This document shows, in pieces, positions 1-8,266 of a stretch of 64,000 nt of DNA (within the stretch, counting starts at the first letter, position 1; every line of letters begins with the position of its first letter). The stretch comes from Streptomyces sp. SID13726. GTDB lineage: Bacteria; Actinomycetota; Actinomycetes; Streptomycetales; Streptomycetaceae. The translations under genes were made by a program, and so were the position numbers. The notes under the pieces are model-generated. The model was not told the origin of the DNA, searched no databases, and saw only the letters and a program-made list of their open reading frames with translations. The DNA is taken from positions 35,381 through 99,380 of the forward strand of contig NZ_JAAGLY010000028.1 of the NCBI RefSeq assembly GCF_010548375.1, given 5' to 3'.

Positions 1-1312
1 CGACCGCATCGCCGAGCAGCTGCGCGAGGCGGGCGTGAAGGCCGACGCGCTGCACGGCGGCATGACCCAGGGCGCGCGTACCCGCACGCTGGCCGACTTC
101 AAGGACGGTTACGTCAACGCGCTGGTCGCGACCGACGTCGCCGCCCGCGGTATCCACGTCGACGGCATCGACCTGGTCCTGAACGTGGACCCGGCCGGCG
201 ACCACAAGGACTACCTGCACCGCGCGGGCCGTACCGCCCGTGCCGGCCGCACCGGCACCGTCGTCTCCCTCTCCCTCCCGCACCAGCGCCGCCAGATCTT
301 CCGGCTGATGGAGGACGCGGGCGTCGACGCCGGGCGTCACATCATCAACTCCGGTACGGCCTTCGAGCCCGAGGTCGCCGACATCACCGGCGCCCGTTCG
401 ATGACCGAGGTCCAGTCCGAGTCCGCGGCCAACGCGGCTCAGCAGGCCGAGCGCGAGGTGTCCCACCTCACCAAGCAGCTGGAGCGGGCGCAGCGGCGCG
501 CGACCGAGCTGCGCGAGGAGGCCGACCGCCTGGTCGCCCGGGTCGCCCGCGAGCGCGGCGAGGACCCCGAGGCGGCCGTCGCCGAGGCGCAGGCCGCGGT
601 GGCCGAGGCGGCGGAGGCGGAGACCGCTTCCGTGCCGGAGCAGCCGGTGGAGCGGGAGTTCGAGAAGTCGGAGTCCTCGTCGTACGAGCGGCGTGAGCGT
701 CGTGACGACCGTGGCGGTCGCTCCTTCGAGCGTCGTGACAACGACCGTGGTGGCTTCCGCCGGGACAACGACCGTGGTGGCCGTTCGTTCGAGCGTCGTG
801 ACGGCGACCGTGGCGGTTTCCGCCGCGACGACCGTCCCTCCGACCGCCGTGACGACCGTGGCGGTCGCTCCTTCGAGCGCCGGGACAACGACCGTGGTGG
901 CTTCCGTCGCGACGACCGTCCCTCGGACCGTCGTGACGACCGTGGTGGCCGCTCCTTCGAGCGCCGTGACGACCGTGGCGGCCGTTCGTTCGAGCGTCGT
1001 GACGACCGTGGTGGCTTCCGCCGGGACAACGAGCGCCGGGACAACGACCGTGGTGGCTTCCGCCGCGACGACCGTCCCTCCGACCGCCCGGCCGGCCGTT
1101 CCTTCGAGCGCCGTGACGACCGTGGCGGCCACCGTGGCAGCGACCGTCCGTTCAACCGGGACCGTCAGGGCGACCGCCCGGGCTTCCGCTCCGGCGGCCA
1201 CGACCGTCCGAGCCACGACCGCCCCTACGGTCGTCGCGACGACCACCGCGGCACCGGCACCGGTTCCTTCGGCCGCCGTGACGACAAGCCGCGCTGGAAG
1301 CGCAACGGCTGA
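1..1312 (+). CDS. DEAD-box RNA helicase, C-terminal part (5' end outside window)
   Basis: Only the second RecA-like domain and the tail are visible, with the reading frame entering at base 2. The order of motifs is that of the helicase C-terminal domain: HGGMTQGAR, then VATDVAARGIHVDG (motif V), then HRAGRTARAGRTG (motif VI). DEAD-box proteins of this kind unwind structured RNA using ATP. After a coiled, Glu/Ala-rich linker (roughly visible residues 135-210) the tail is very basic and built from DRGGRSFERRD/DRGGFRRD units, a likely RNA-binding RGG/RD extension. The family is certain; the exact member (RhlE or DeaD/CsdA-like) cannot be decided without the N-terminus. A stem-loop terminator follows 28 bases after the stop. 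Confidence 0.93.
   Translation, partial: DRIAEQLREAGVKADALHGGMTQGARTRTLADFKDGYVNALVATDVAARGIHVDGIDLVLNVDPAGDHKDYLHRAGRTARAGRTGTVVSLSLPHQRRQIFRLMEDAGVDAGRHIINSGTAFEPEVADITGARSMTEVQSESAANAAQQAEREVSHLTKQLERAQRRATELREEADRLVARVARERGEDPEAAVAEAQAAVAEAAEAETASVPEQPVEREFEKSESSSYERRERRDDRGGRSFERRDNDRGGFRRDNDRGGRSFERRDGDRGGFRRDDRPSDRRDDRGGRSFERRDNDRGGFRRDDRPSDRRDDRGGRSFERRDDRGGRSFERRDDRGGFRRDNERRDNDRGGFRRDDRPSDRPAGRSFERRDDRGGHRGSDRPFNRDRQGDRPGFRSGGHDRPSHDRPYGRRDDHRGTGTGSFGRRDDKPRWKRNG
694..1305 (+). repeat. In-frame DNA repeats coding the RD/RGG helicase tail
   Basis: Imperfect direct repeats such as gaccgtggtggcttccgcc and cgctccttcgagcgccgtga recur about ten times in phase with the codons. They encode DRGGRSFERRD, DRGGFRRD and DRPSDRRD units. 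Because the units are codon-phased they can expand or shrink without breaking the gene. Confidence 0.85.
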
Positions 1313-1340
1313 CGCGCACTGACCCCCAGGGATCGTGAAG

Positions 1341-1373
1341 GGCCCGTACGACTTCGGTCGTGCGGGCCTTTTT
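1341..1373 (+). terminator. Rho-independent terminator of the helicase gene
   Basis: A 12-bp stem (ggcccgtacgac / gtcgtgcgggcc, one G-U pair) with a ttcg tetraloop is followed directly by a run of five T. Confidence 0.88.
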
Positions 1374-1382
1374 CGCATACGT

Positions 1383-1620
1383 CATCCCTGTCCCCTTCGG
1401 CGACCTGACCGGGGACGGCCGTGCCGATCTGCCGGCCCGCAAGGCGTCGACCGGTGACGTCGACCTGTTCGCCGACGACGGGGCGAGCAGGCTCAAGCCC
1501 GGTGTGAGGATCCGCAGTTGGGCGACGTACAAGAAGATCGTCGGCGCGTACGAAGATCGCGACCGGCCGGCAGGGCTACAAGGGCGTTTTCCAGAGGGGC
1601 ACTTCTCGGCCAAGTTGTGA
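1383..1620 (+). pseudogene. FG-GAP/VCBS repeat protein fragment
   Basis: The frame reads FGDLTGDGRADLPARKAS and later VRIRSWATYKKIVGA. These match the calcium-binding DxTGDGxxDL signature and the W..Y..IVG ending of an FG-GAP repeat as found in secreted Streptomyces proteins. Only about one repeat is present, with no signal peptide and no proper start. The reading after KKIVGAY degenerates where the next DLTGDG repeat would be expected, so a frameshifted and truncated remnant is the simplest view. Confidence 0.55.
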
Positions 1621-1657
1621 CGTGTGTCACGCCCCCGGTATGGGAATCGCTGGGGAC

Positions 1658-3211
1658 ATGACAGATGACGCCAAAGCGAGTGGGCAGACGGGCTCTTCCG
1701 GCCTGTCGGACGAAGAACGGCTTGCCCAGCTCGGCTACACGCAGGTCCTCGCCCGCCGCATGTCGGCGTTCTCGAACTACGCGGTCTCCTTCACGATCAT
1801 CTCGGTCCTGTCGGGCTGTCTGACCCTCTACCTCTTCGGCATGAACACCGGCGGCCCGGCCGTGATCACCTGGGGCTGGGTCGCCGTAGGCCTGATGACG
1901 CTGTTCGTCGGGCTGGCGATGGCCGAGATCTGTTCGGCGTACCCGACCTCGGCCGGCCTGTACTTCTGGGCGCACCGGCTCGCGCCCCCGCGCTCGGCGG
2001 CCGCCTGGGCGTGGTTCACGGGCTGGTTCAACGTGCTGGGCCAGGTCGCGGTGACCGCGGGCATCGACTTCGGCGCCGCGTCCTTCCTCGGGGCGTACCT
2101 GAACCTCCAGTTCGACTTCGAGGTGACCCCGGGCCGGACCATGCTGCTGTTCGCGGCCATCCTGGTGCTGCACGGCCTGCTGAACACCTTCGGCGTACGG
2201 ATCGTGGCGCTGCTGAACAGCGTGAGCGTGTGGTGGCACGTGCTGGGCGTGGCGGTCATCGTCGGCGCCCTCACCTTCGCCCCCGACAAACACCAGTCGG
2301 CGTCCTTCGTCTTCGGCGAGTTCGTGAACAACACGGGCTGGGGGAGCGGGGTCTACGTGGTGTTGCTGGGGTTGCTGATGGCCCAGTACACCTTCACCGG
2401 CTACGACGCCTCGGCGCACATGACCGAGGAGACGCACGACGCGTCCACGGCCGGCCCCAAGGGGATCGTGCAGTCGATCTGGACGTCCTGGATAGCGGGC
2501 TTCGTCCTGCTCCTGGGCTTCACCTTCGCGATCCAGTCCTACGACGGAGCCCTCGACTCCCCGACGGGCGCACCCCCGGCCCAGATCCTCCTCGACGCCC
2601 TCGGCGCCACCGCCGGCAAGCTCCTGCTGCTGGTCGTGATCGGCGCCCAGTTGTTCTGCGGGATGGCGTCCGTGACCGCCAACAGCCGCATGATCTACGC
2701 CTTCTCGCGCGACGGCGCCCTGCCGTTCTCGCACATCTGGCACACCGTGAGCCCGCGCACCCGCACCCCCGTCGCGGCGGTCTGGCTCGCCGCGTTCGGC
2801 GCCCTCGTCCTGGGCCTGCCGTACCTGATCAACGTCACGGCGTACGCGGCCGTGACGTCCATCGCCGTCATCGGTCTCTACATCGCCTACGTCATCCCGA
2901 CGCTGCTGCGGCTGCGCAAGGGCGAGGCGTTCGAGCGCGGGCCGTGGCACCTGGGTCGCTGGTCCCGGCTGATCGGCGTGGTGGCGGTCGGCTGGGTCGG
3001 CGTGATCACCGTGCTGTTCATGCTCCCGCAGGTCTCCCCGGTCACCTGGGAGACCTTCAACTACGCCCCGGTCGCCGTCCTGGTCGTCCTCGGCTTCGCC
3101 TGGATCTGGTGGCAGGCCTCGGCCCGCCACTGGTTCCTCAACCCCGACCACGACCGCACGAAGGCCCGCGAGGCGGCCCGCGCCAACGCCCCCGAACCGG
3201 TCGATCCCTGA
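1658..3211 (+). CDS. APC-family amino acid permease
   Basis: A 517-aa polytopic membrane protein of the amino acid-polyamine-organocation superfamily, probably moving an amino acid or amine across the cytoplasmic membrane. About twelve hydrophobic segments are visible. TM1 includes ARRMSAFSNYAVSFTIISVLSG, and the region SAYPTSAGLYFWAHRLAP is the conserved loop after TM2 in the GABA/choline-permease-like branch. The later motif TGYDASAHMTEET is also characteristic of that branch (compare GabP/UGA4/BAT1-like transporters). The ATG at 1658 gives the usual short hydrophilic N-terminus; an upstream ATG at 1640 is in frame but would add only six residues. No substrate gene lies alongside, so substrate is open. 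Confidence 0.9.
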   Translation: MTDDAKASGQTGSSGLSDEERLAQLGYTQVLARRMSAFSNYAVSFTIISVLSGCLTLYLFGMNTGGPAVITWGWVAVGLMTLFVGLAMAEICSAYPTSAGLYFWAHRLAPPRSAAAWAWFTGWFNVLGQVAVTAGIDFGAASFLGAYLNLQFDFEVTPGRTMLLFAAILVLHGLLNTFGVRIVALLNSVSVWWHVLGVAVIVGALTFAPDKHQSASFVFGEFVNNTGWGSGVYVVLLGLLMAQYTFTGYDASAHMTEETHDASTAGPKGIVQSIWTSWIAGFVLLLGFTFAIQSYDGALDSPTGAPPAQILLDALGATAGKLLLLVVIGAQLFCGMASVTANSRMIYAFSRDGALPFSHIWHTVSPRTRTPVAAVWLAAFGALVLGLPYLINVTAYAAVTSIAVIGLYIAYVIPTLLRLRKGEAFERGPWHLGRWSRLIGVVAVGWVGVITVLFMLPQVSPVTWETFNYAPVAVLVVLGFAWIWWQASARHWFLNPDHDRTKAREAARANAPEPVDP

Positions 3212-3330
3212 CCGTTCCGTCTCTTCCGTCCGTTCCGTCCACTCTTCCGTCCGCCCGACGCGGCCGTGTCCCGGATACCCGATCGGAGACCTGGCCGCGT
3301 CCGGCTATGCTCGGGGAGGCAACATCGCCT

Positions 3331-3403
3331 GGGCCCTTAGCTCAATTGGCAGAGCAGTGGACTTTTAATCCATTGGTTGTGGGTTCGAGTCCCACAGGGC
3401 CTA
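3331..3403 (+). tRNA. tRNA-Lys (anticodon TTT)
   Basis: A full cloverleaf can be drawn: acceptor gggccct/agggcct (one G-U at position 1-72), D arm gctc...gagc, anticodon stem gtgga/tccat with loop cttttaa (anticodon TTT), and T arm gtggg-ttcgagt-cccac, discriminator A. CCA is not encoded, as is usual in actinobacteria. Its 3' 45 bases are the core of the integration site of the downstream element. A -10-like tatgct lies at about 3304. Confidence 0.97.
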
Positions 3404-3404
3404 C
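3359..3404 (+). repeat. attL core: 46-bp direct repeat in the tRNA-Lys 3' end
   Basis: The segment from the anticodon stem to the tRNA end plus one base (ggacttttaatcc ... gggcctac) is repeated exactly at 31162-31207. This is the standard architecture for a tyrosine-recombinase element that restores the tRNA 3' end on integration. Confidence 0.95.
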
Positions 3405-3842
3405 GGGTGCGGGGGAGGGGAAACCCCTTCTGACCTGCTACGCAGCGCTCGGGTCGGCTTCGGTCGGGTCGGGCGCTGTGGCGTTTTCGGGGTTCTGCGT
3501 GAGCGATGCGTGAGCGGATGTTCGATCAGGGCCGCACGTTGGGTGATGCTGACAAGATCCCACGCGGGTGTGTCTGCGAGGCGTCGCAGCGGCGCGGTGC
3601 CTCTCGCCCCGCGCTGTGATAGACGATGGACCGGCCGCAGCTGAAGCCAACTAGCTCATCCGTCGTTTTCTCAGCCTGCGAAGTCAGAGCAGTGGCCCAC
3701 ACCTTCCAACTGATCTGTCACGACTGACGGCAGCCACCTCAACATCAAACTTCAGTGGGCTACTGCGTGCGGGACAGCGGAATCCCACGCCGCTCTAGGC
3801 TTGGGCACGTACACAACGTTTAATCACGGAGGGCTCCTGCTG
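3405..3842. other. Left-end non-coding region of the element
   Basis: No convincing gene. It contains a small hairpin (agggg-aaa-cccct, 3416-3428) just after the tRNA and the 23-bp arm-type repeat. A promoter for the following two-gene operon is probably also here, with a clear Shine-Dalgarno ggaggg at 3828-3833. Confidence 0.6.
3496..3518 (+). promoter_or_regulatory. Arm-type repeat, left copy (probable integrase/excisionase site)
   Basis: This 23-mer consists of two near-identical halves, tgcgtgagcga and tgcgtgagcgga. It is repeated exactly and in the same orientation at 31027-31049, so each copy lies about 90-115 bp inside its att core. Confidence 0.7.
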
Positions 3843-4412
3843 ATGGCCAAAGAGATCACCGGTGCTGTGACACGCTGGGACATCTCAGCGGCAGATCTGC
3901 CCGATGCGGTGCTGGCTGCCCCCACCGGCGACCGCGTGCTTCTGCTCCCCGACTCAAGCATCGACGGGATGGCCGTCTACCGGGACGATGTGGCCGGCTT
4001 GATCAAGACGCTGCGGCACCGTGGCGTGAACATCGACTTCGCATACGCGCGAGAAGACCGCCGCTATCTCAGCGAGTACGGGGCCACCGAGGTGGTGGCC
4101 ACCATTGGGATCGCTGTCGCCACCACGCTCACCACCGATCTGGTCAAGAGCATCGTTCTGACTGCCTGGCAGCGGGCACGCTCCTCACTGGGGCCCAGCT
4201 GCCCTGACGATGAGGTCAACGAGGCGCATGTGACGGTCAAGATCGCTGAGATCGTCCGGACCGAGAATGAAACGGCCATCCGGGGTCTGGAGATCACCAG
4301 CCGGCTGGCAGACGTCGAGAGGCTCATCCAAGCGGCCGTGTCCGACCCGGCTCGTGCCGAGCTTCCCCCGGCAGACCCGGGCGATGCCGCTCCGGAGGAC
4401 GCGACCGGATGA
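3843..4412 (+). CDS. Uncharacterised 189-aa protein, first gene of a two-gene cargo operon
   Basis: I do not recognise the family. The ATG at 3843 follows a strong ggaggg with nine-base spacing. The first half (GDRVLLLPDSSIDG, VAGLIKTLRHRGVNIDFAY) looks like a compact alpha/beta fold. Residues about 78-105 (EYGATEVVATIGIAVATTLTTDLVKSIVL) form a long, largely apolar helix pair that could insert in or lie on a membrane. The C-terminus is Pro/Asp/Ala-rich. The stop overlaps the next start (ATGA), so the two proteins are probably made together and may interact. Its position at the extreme left of the element marks it as cargo. Confidence 0.75.
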   Translation: MAKEITGAVTRWDISAADLPDAVLAAPTGDRVLLLPDSSIDGMAVYRDDVAGLIKTLRHRGVNIDFAYAREDRRYLSEYGATEVVATIGIAVATTLTTDLVKSIVLTAWQRARSSLGPSCPDDEVNEAHVTVKIAEIVRTENETAIRGLEITSRLADVERLIQAAVSDPARAELPPADPGDAAPEDATG

Positions 4413-5434
4413 GATTCGCCGGCCTCGTCATCCGCACCGGGGTACCTCTGCCCCCGGCATCAGGCCCTGTGCGCCTGGCCATGATGCACCAGGACGGCGT
4501 GACGGCCCTGCGGGAATCCATGAGCCTGTACGGGCAGTGCTGTCGCAGCATCTCCCTCACCTGGGGCCTGTCCTTGGCCCACCTTCCGTCCTGGACATCC
4601 ACGACAGAGGAGATCCACCGCCGCGGACTGTGGACGATGAGCGCACAACGGGACTTCCTTATCCGCGTGTGGTCGCAGGTCCGACGCCAACTGCGAGCCA
4701 ACATCGCAGCACTTACCTCGCCGTCTCCGTGGTCTATCGGTCCACCCACTTCCGACCTGTGGAGCCACCGCCAGTACATGGCGATGGCGCGTTCTCTGCA
4801 CATACCGCACGACACGCGCCAGCCCGTCGATCCGTGGCGCGATCTGGAAACGGCGGCACGCACCTCTCTGGCCCGTGCCGTTGACGCCTACAACTTCCTC
4901 GAAGACAGCGAGCTTTCCGAACTCGCCCACCGACACGCCCACCATGTCGCAGCCCTCGTAGGTGGGCTGTTCGACTGCAACATCGAGTACTCCGACGACA
5001 CCTACTGGGACGTCTGCCGCCTCACGCTTATGCACAGCAGATGGGGCATGTCTGCCGGCTTCACCGCGACTCGAAACTGCTCTTTGTGCGGGCAGGACAT
5101 CGATTATTGCCCGCACCTGCTCGATACCCGATACGACGTCACCGTGCGGCATGACGCTGACGGAGCATGCAACGTGTGCGGCTCGCGCAGCTGTTCACAC
5201 ACCGTTGGTGAGACCGTCGCCGCCTTTCCGCGATCCGTCATGTCCGAGGTGCAGCTCCACGAAGTGAGTTGGGTGTCCCGGCCCAGAGACCCCTTGGCCC
5301 GCTTTACCAAGATTGAGTTGAGCCAGGAGGTCCTCCGGCACGGCTTGGGAGAAGACCCGACGGGAAGAGACGTCTGTTGCTACCGGTGCCTTCACCCCTG
5401 CAGCGGATTTGACCACCTGCCAAACCGAGACTAG
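4409..5434 (+). CDS. Uncharacterised 341-aa protein with three Cys clusters, second gene of the operon
   Basis: Starts inside the stop of the preceding gene (ATGA overlap). No known domain is recognised. The first 200 residues are helical and rich in Trp, Arg and His, for example HRHAHHVAALVGGLF. The C-terminal third has three metal-binding-type clusters: CSLCGQDIDYCPH (about residue 224), CNVCGSRSCSH (about 253) and CCYRCLHPCSG (about 322). These suggest zinc-ribbon-like structure and nucleic-acid or protein binding. Codon use is a little less GC-biased than the core genes, in line with acquired DNA. A defence or toxin role is possible from location only. Confidence 0.75.
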   Translation: MRFAGLVIRTGVPLPPASGPVRLAMMHQDGVTALRESMSLYGQCCRSISLTWGLSLAHLPSWTSTTEEIHRRGLWTMSAQRDFLIRVWSQVRRQLRANIAALTSPSPWSIGPPTSDLWSHRQYMAMARSLHIPHDTRQPVDPWRDLETAARTSLARAVDAYNFLEDSELSELAHRHAHHVAALVGGLFDCNIEYSDDTYWDVCRLTLMHSRWGMSAGFTATRNCSLCGQDIDYCPHLLDTRYDVTVRHDADGACNVCGSRSCSHTVGETVAAFPRSVMSEVQLHEVSWVSRPRDPLARFTKIELSQEVLRHGLGEDPTGRDVCCYRCLHPCSGFDHLPNRD

Positions 5435-5473
5435 TGCCACCCGTCAGCCAAGGTCGGGGAGACAGACTCAAAG

Positions 5474-6703
5474 CTACTGCGCGTGATTGACAGCGGAGGA
5501 AGGCGCTTCCAGAAGCTCCTCGATAGCCGCTACAGCGTCAGTAAGCCGACGGTAGACCTGTGTTGAGAGTCCCATGCGCTTCAATCCGCGCTGCAATGGG
5601 TCACGCATGTGCTTCTCACACACGACGAAGTCCGCGTATCCGGCTGCGCAGGACAGGTACAGCATGTCTGTCAAGTCATTGCGGCGCCAAGTCGTGCCCT
5701 TGTTGAGGTGCCGACTATGAAGCATCTCCCGGAATAGGCCGGTGGCCGGGGACTCGCCGATCGCTCGCACCCATCCCTTGAAGCCCCACTGCCGGAACAG
5801 CTCTGTGGGAACTCCCGCTGCAGCCGCCTCCTCAGCCAACTCCTGCTGAAGATCCGTAACGATGTGGATGTCGACAGCCCTCCGCTTCTGCTGTGAATCC
5901 TGATCCAGTTCGTCCAGCCAGTCGCTGAATCGCTGACTCACCGTCGTCCAGCCGGTATCTGGTCCCTCACCGACCCGTTCGGTGTCGAGCATGGTATCGA
6001 TGGAAGCAGAGGCAGCGACAAGCGCGTCGGGGTGGAACTCAAACTGACTCAGCAAGGTCGGCGGCAGTCCGGAGCCAGTCCCTCGAATTGGAGAGAAGAG
6101 GGCATCCGGATCGAGGGTGAAGATCGGGGCGGAGCGTATGTCCTTGGGGCGGCTCAGTCGATGGCAGAAGGCATCGTGCAGCTCGTTTCGCCGGACCTGG
6201 AGGGGGTCACGCATCTGCCAGCCCCGGCTGCACTGCAAGACCGTGAGCCCAAGGGCATAACGCTTTTCCGTACTGAACCGCTTGCCGGTCTCGAAGTAGT
6301 GGCTGGAAGAGGCCGGCAGGATGATCCGACGCTGGTCCACCCAATCCCTGAGCTTCCGACCAGCGGCTTGATCTTCCTCGCTACTCTTCTGCGGGTCATG
6401 GCAGGCGTTGCTCAAAGTGCTCCATTGATTCTGGTCGAGATACACCACGAGCCGTCCTTCGAGCTGATCAGCGGCGCTTTGGAGCGGCAACTCGAAGAGA
6501 ATCTGGTCCCCCGCCAGGGTGGTAACGAGGAGCGCTGGTAGCGCTGGGCTGAACTCCAGTTTGGCCACGACGCTCGTGTCCTCGAACAGGGACGGGGCTG
6601 GAACCAGCCATGCCCCGTTCCCGTCCAGGCGGGAGACGACCATGCTCGACGATGCACGGTCGACCGTTATGAGAGTGAGGGGAAGATTGCTCTCGTTCTC
6701 CAC
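5474..6703 (-). CDS. PIN-like domain protein (putative nuclease)
   Basis: A 409-aa protein whose central and C-terminal parts carry the outline of a PIN-like RNase fold. A beta strand ending in acidic VYLDQNQWSTL (about residues 85-95) stands where PIN proteins have their first catalytic Asp. A late segment, RNDLTDMLYLSCAAGYADFVVCEKHM (about 338-363), matches the usual D..D...l..A......v...k ending. PIN domains are metal-dependent ribonucleases, often toxins. This one is much longer than a VapC toxin and no small antitoxin gene lies beside it, so a stand-alone defence or RNA-processing role fits better. The first 80 residues are of unknown type. Convergent with the preceding operon. Confidence 0.6.
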   Translation of the reverse strand: MENESNLPLTLITVDRASSSMVVSRLDGNGAWLVPAPSLFEDTSVVAKLEFSPALPALLVTTLAGDQILFELPLQSAADQLEGRLVVYLDQNQWSTLSNACHDPQKSSEEDQAAGRKLRDWVDQRRIILPASSSHYFETGKRFSTEKRYALGLTVLQCSRGWQMRDPLQVRRNELHDAFCHRLSRPKDIRSAPIFTLDPDALFSPIRGTGSGLPPTLLSQFEFHPDALVAASASIDTMLDTERVGEGPDTGWTTVSQRFSDWLDELDQDSQQKRRAVDIHIVTDLQQELAEEAAAAGVPTELFRQWGFKGWVRAIGESPATGLFREMLHSRHLNKGTTWRRNDLTDMLYLSCAAGYADFVVCEKHMRDPLQRGLKRMGLSTQVYRRLTDAVAAIEELLEAPSSAVNHAQ

Positions 6704-6727
6704 GACAGCATTCTCTCGGTGCTCTCC

Positions 6728-8266
6728 TCAGGCTGCGCCCTGATTTTTCTCCTCAGCCTTCCGCCCGCGGACGCGGGGTACCAGCTTTACTGCGGCCTCG
6801 GCGATCTCGCGATCCAGCTCAGGGAGCAGGCTCGTGTACGTGTCCGAGGTCAGCGTGATGGTGGAGTGCCGCAGGGTCTCCTTCACAGCGTGGATGTCGC
6901 CGCCGCCTCCGTGCGTGAGCGTGGCGGCGACGTGGCGCAGGTCGCGCAGGGTGATGGGCGGCAGGTCAGTCGTGGCGAGGATGTGGCGGAAGGTCTCGGA
7001 GACCGTCCCCGGGTGGAGCCACGAGCCGTCTTCCTTCGTGAAGACCTTGCCGGTGTCCTTCCAGGCTTCGCCCCACTCCGCGCGCTCCTTCTCTTGGCGG
7101 GCTTTGTGGTCGCGCAGTTCGGAGATGGTCGTGCTGTCGAGTGCGATCGTGTTGGCGCTGCCGTCCGTCTTGGGCTCGGATTCGTAGGGGTCCCAGCCGT
7201 CCACCACGATCTCCTTGGCGGGCGTGATGAGGCCGGCGTCGAGGTCGATCTCGTGCCAGTCCTGGCCGACCGCCTCGCCGCGACGGAGGCCGCGGGTACC
7301 CATGAGGGGGAAGATCGCGTACAGGCGGTCGCCCTCGGCTGCGTCGAGGAAGGCGCCGAACTGCTGCGGGGTCCACACCATCACCGGGCCGGGGATCTCG
7401 CCCGTCGCGCGCCAGCGTCGGACTCGCTCATCGGTCCAGAGAAGTGGCTTCGGGCGCTTGCCGGACTCCAACTCGACATGGGACGCCGGGTTGAAGGTGA
7501 TGAGCTGCTGGGCGATCGCGGAATTCAGGGCCGCGCGCAAGGTTCGGCGTATCGCCTGACGGGATGCCGGGCCGGTGATCTTCCGGAACGGCTTCATCTC
7601 CGCCAGCTTGGCCCGCTCGACCGCGAGCAGCTTCCGCTCAGCTCCTACGGGGCGGCCGGGCTTACTCGGCTTGCAGCGGGCGATCTGCTCGCGGCGGGCC
7701 TCGTTCTCGGCCGCGATGACCTCGTTGTCGTCGGCTATCCCGTCGAACATCTCAACGAGGTGGCCGACGTTGAGGCGGTCGAGGCGTACGTGGCCGATGC
7801 GCGGCTTCAGGTGGACGCGGATGTGGGAGGCGTAGCCGTTGAGCGTGGTCTTGCGGCGCTTCTTCGCGGCGAACCACTGGTCGAGCCACTCACCGACGGT
7901 GAGGCTGCCACGGAGGGCCAGGCCCGCCCTCAGGCGGCGTCGGGTCTCCTCGATGGCCGGGAGTGGAGCCTTCTCGACCGCGACCTCCTCCAGCATGTCG
8001 ACGAGGCGCTGAAGGCTGTCCGGGTCGTCCTTCTCCGCGAGGGTGAGTAGGGAGCGGACGTGGTCAAGGTCGGCCTGCGCGTCCTTGAGGGACTCGTAGC
8101 CCGCGCGGCTGAAGGAGCGTCGGGTTCCGTCTTCGCGGGGCGGGAGTTCCTGGCGTATGGAGTACGAGCCGTGCTTGCGGCTGGAGAGCTTGGGGCACTT
8201 CTTGCCGAGCGGCTTGCCGGTGCGGGGGTCGCGGCAGTAGCAGCGGCGGTGGGTGGAGCCCTTCAA
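6728..8266 (-). CDS. int: Tyrosine-family site-specific integrase
   Basis: A 512-aa phage-type integrase that would recombine attP of the element with the tRNA-Lys 3' end. The N-terminal region has a small Cys/Arg-rich segment (RRCYCRDPRTGKPL) typical of actinobacterial integrases. The core-binding domain lies near GSLTVGEWLDQWFAAKKRRKTT. In the catalytic domain the first Arg is in GTRGLRRGEA (about residue 327), the second in LRDLRHVAATL, and the nucleophilic Tyr is in TLTSDTYTSLLP (about 475). The position usually occupied by His in the HxxR box is Arg here. The start overlaps the stop of the XRE gene (ATGA), so regulator and integrase are co-transcribed. Confidence 0.95.
   Translation of the reverse strand: MKGSTHRRCYCRDPRTGKPLGKKCPKLSSRKHGSYSIRQELPPREDGTRRSFSRAGYESLKDAQADLDHVRSLLTLAEKDDPDSLQRLVDMLEEVAVEKAPLPAIEETRRRLRAGLALRGSLTVGEWLDQWFAAKKRRKTTLNGYASHIRVHLKPRIGHVRLDRLNVGHLVEMFDGIADDNEVIAAENEARREQIARCKPSKPGRPVGAERKLLAVERAKLAEMKPFRKITGPASRQAIRRTLRAALNSAIAQQLITFNPASHVELESGKRPKPLLWTDERVRRWRATGEIPGPVMVWTPQQFGAFLDAAEGDRLYAIFPLMGTRGLRRGEAVGQDWHEIDLDAGLITPAKEIVVDGWDPYESEPKTDGSANTIALDSTTISELRDHKARQEKERAEWGEAWKDTGKVFTKEDGSWLHPGTVSETFRHILATTDLPPITLRDLRHVAATLTHGGGGDIHAVKETLRHSTITLTSDTYTSLLPELDREIAEAAVKLVPRVRGRKAEEKNQGAA

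Noticed and set aside
439..1155. 238-aa open frame opposite the helicase tail
   Set aside because: Arg/Ser/Pro-only composition mirrors the sense-strand repeats; no start signal or family.
1383..1620. Complete small gene after the helicase
   Set aside because: Reads as an FG-GAP fragment that loses frame; no ribosome site.
6719..8050. 443-aa open frame opposite the integrase
   Set aside because: Shadow of int; composition driven by GC third positions and no recognisable domain.
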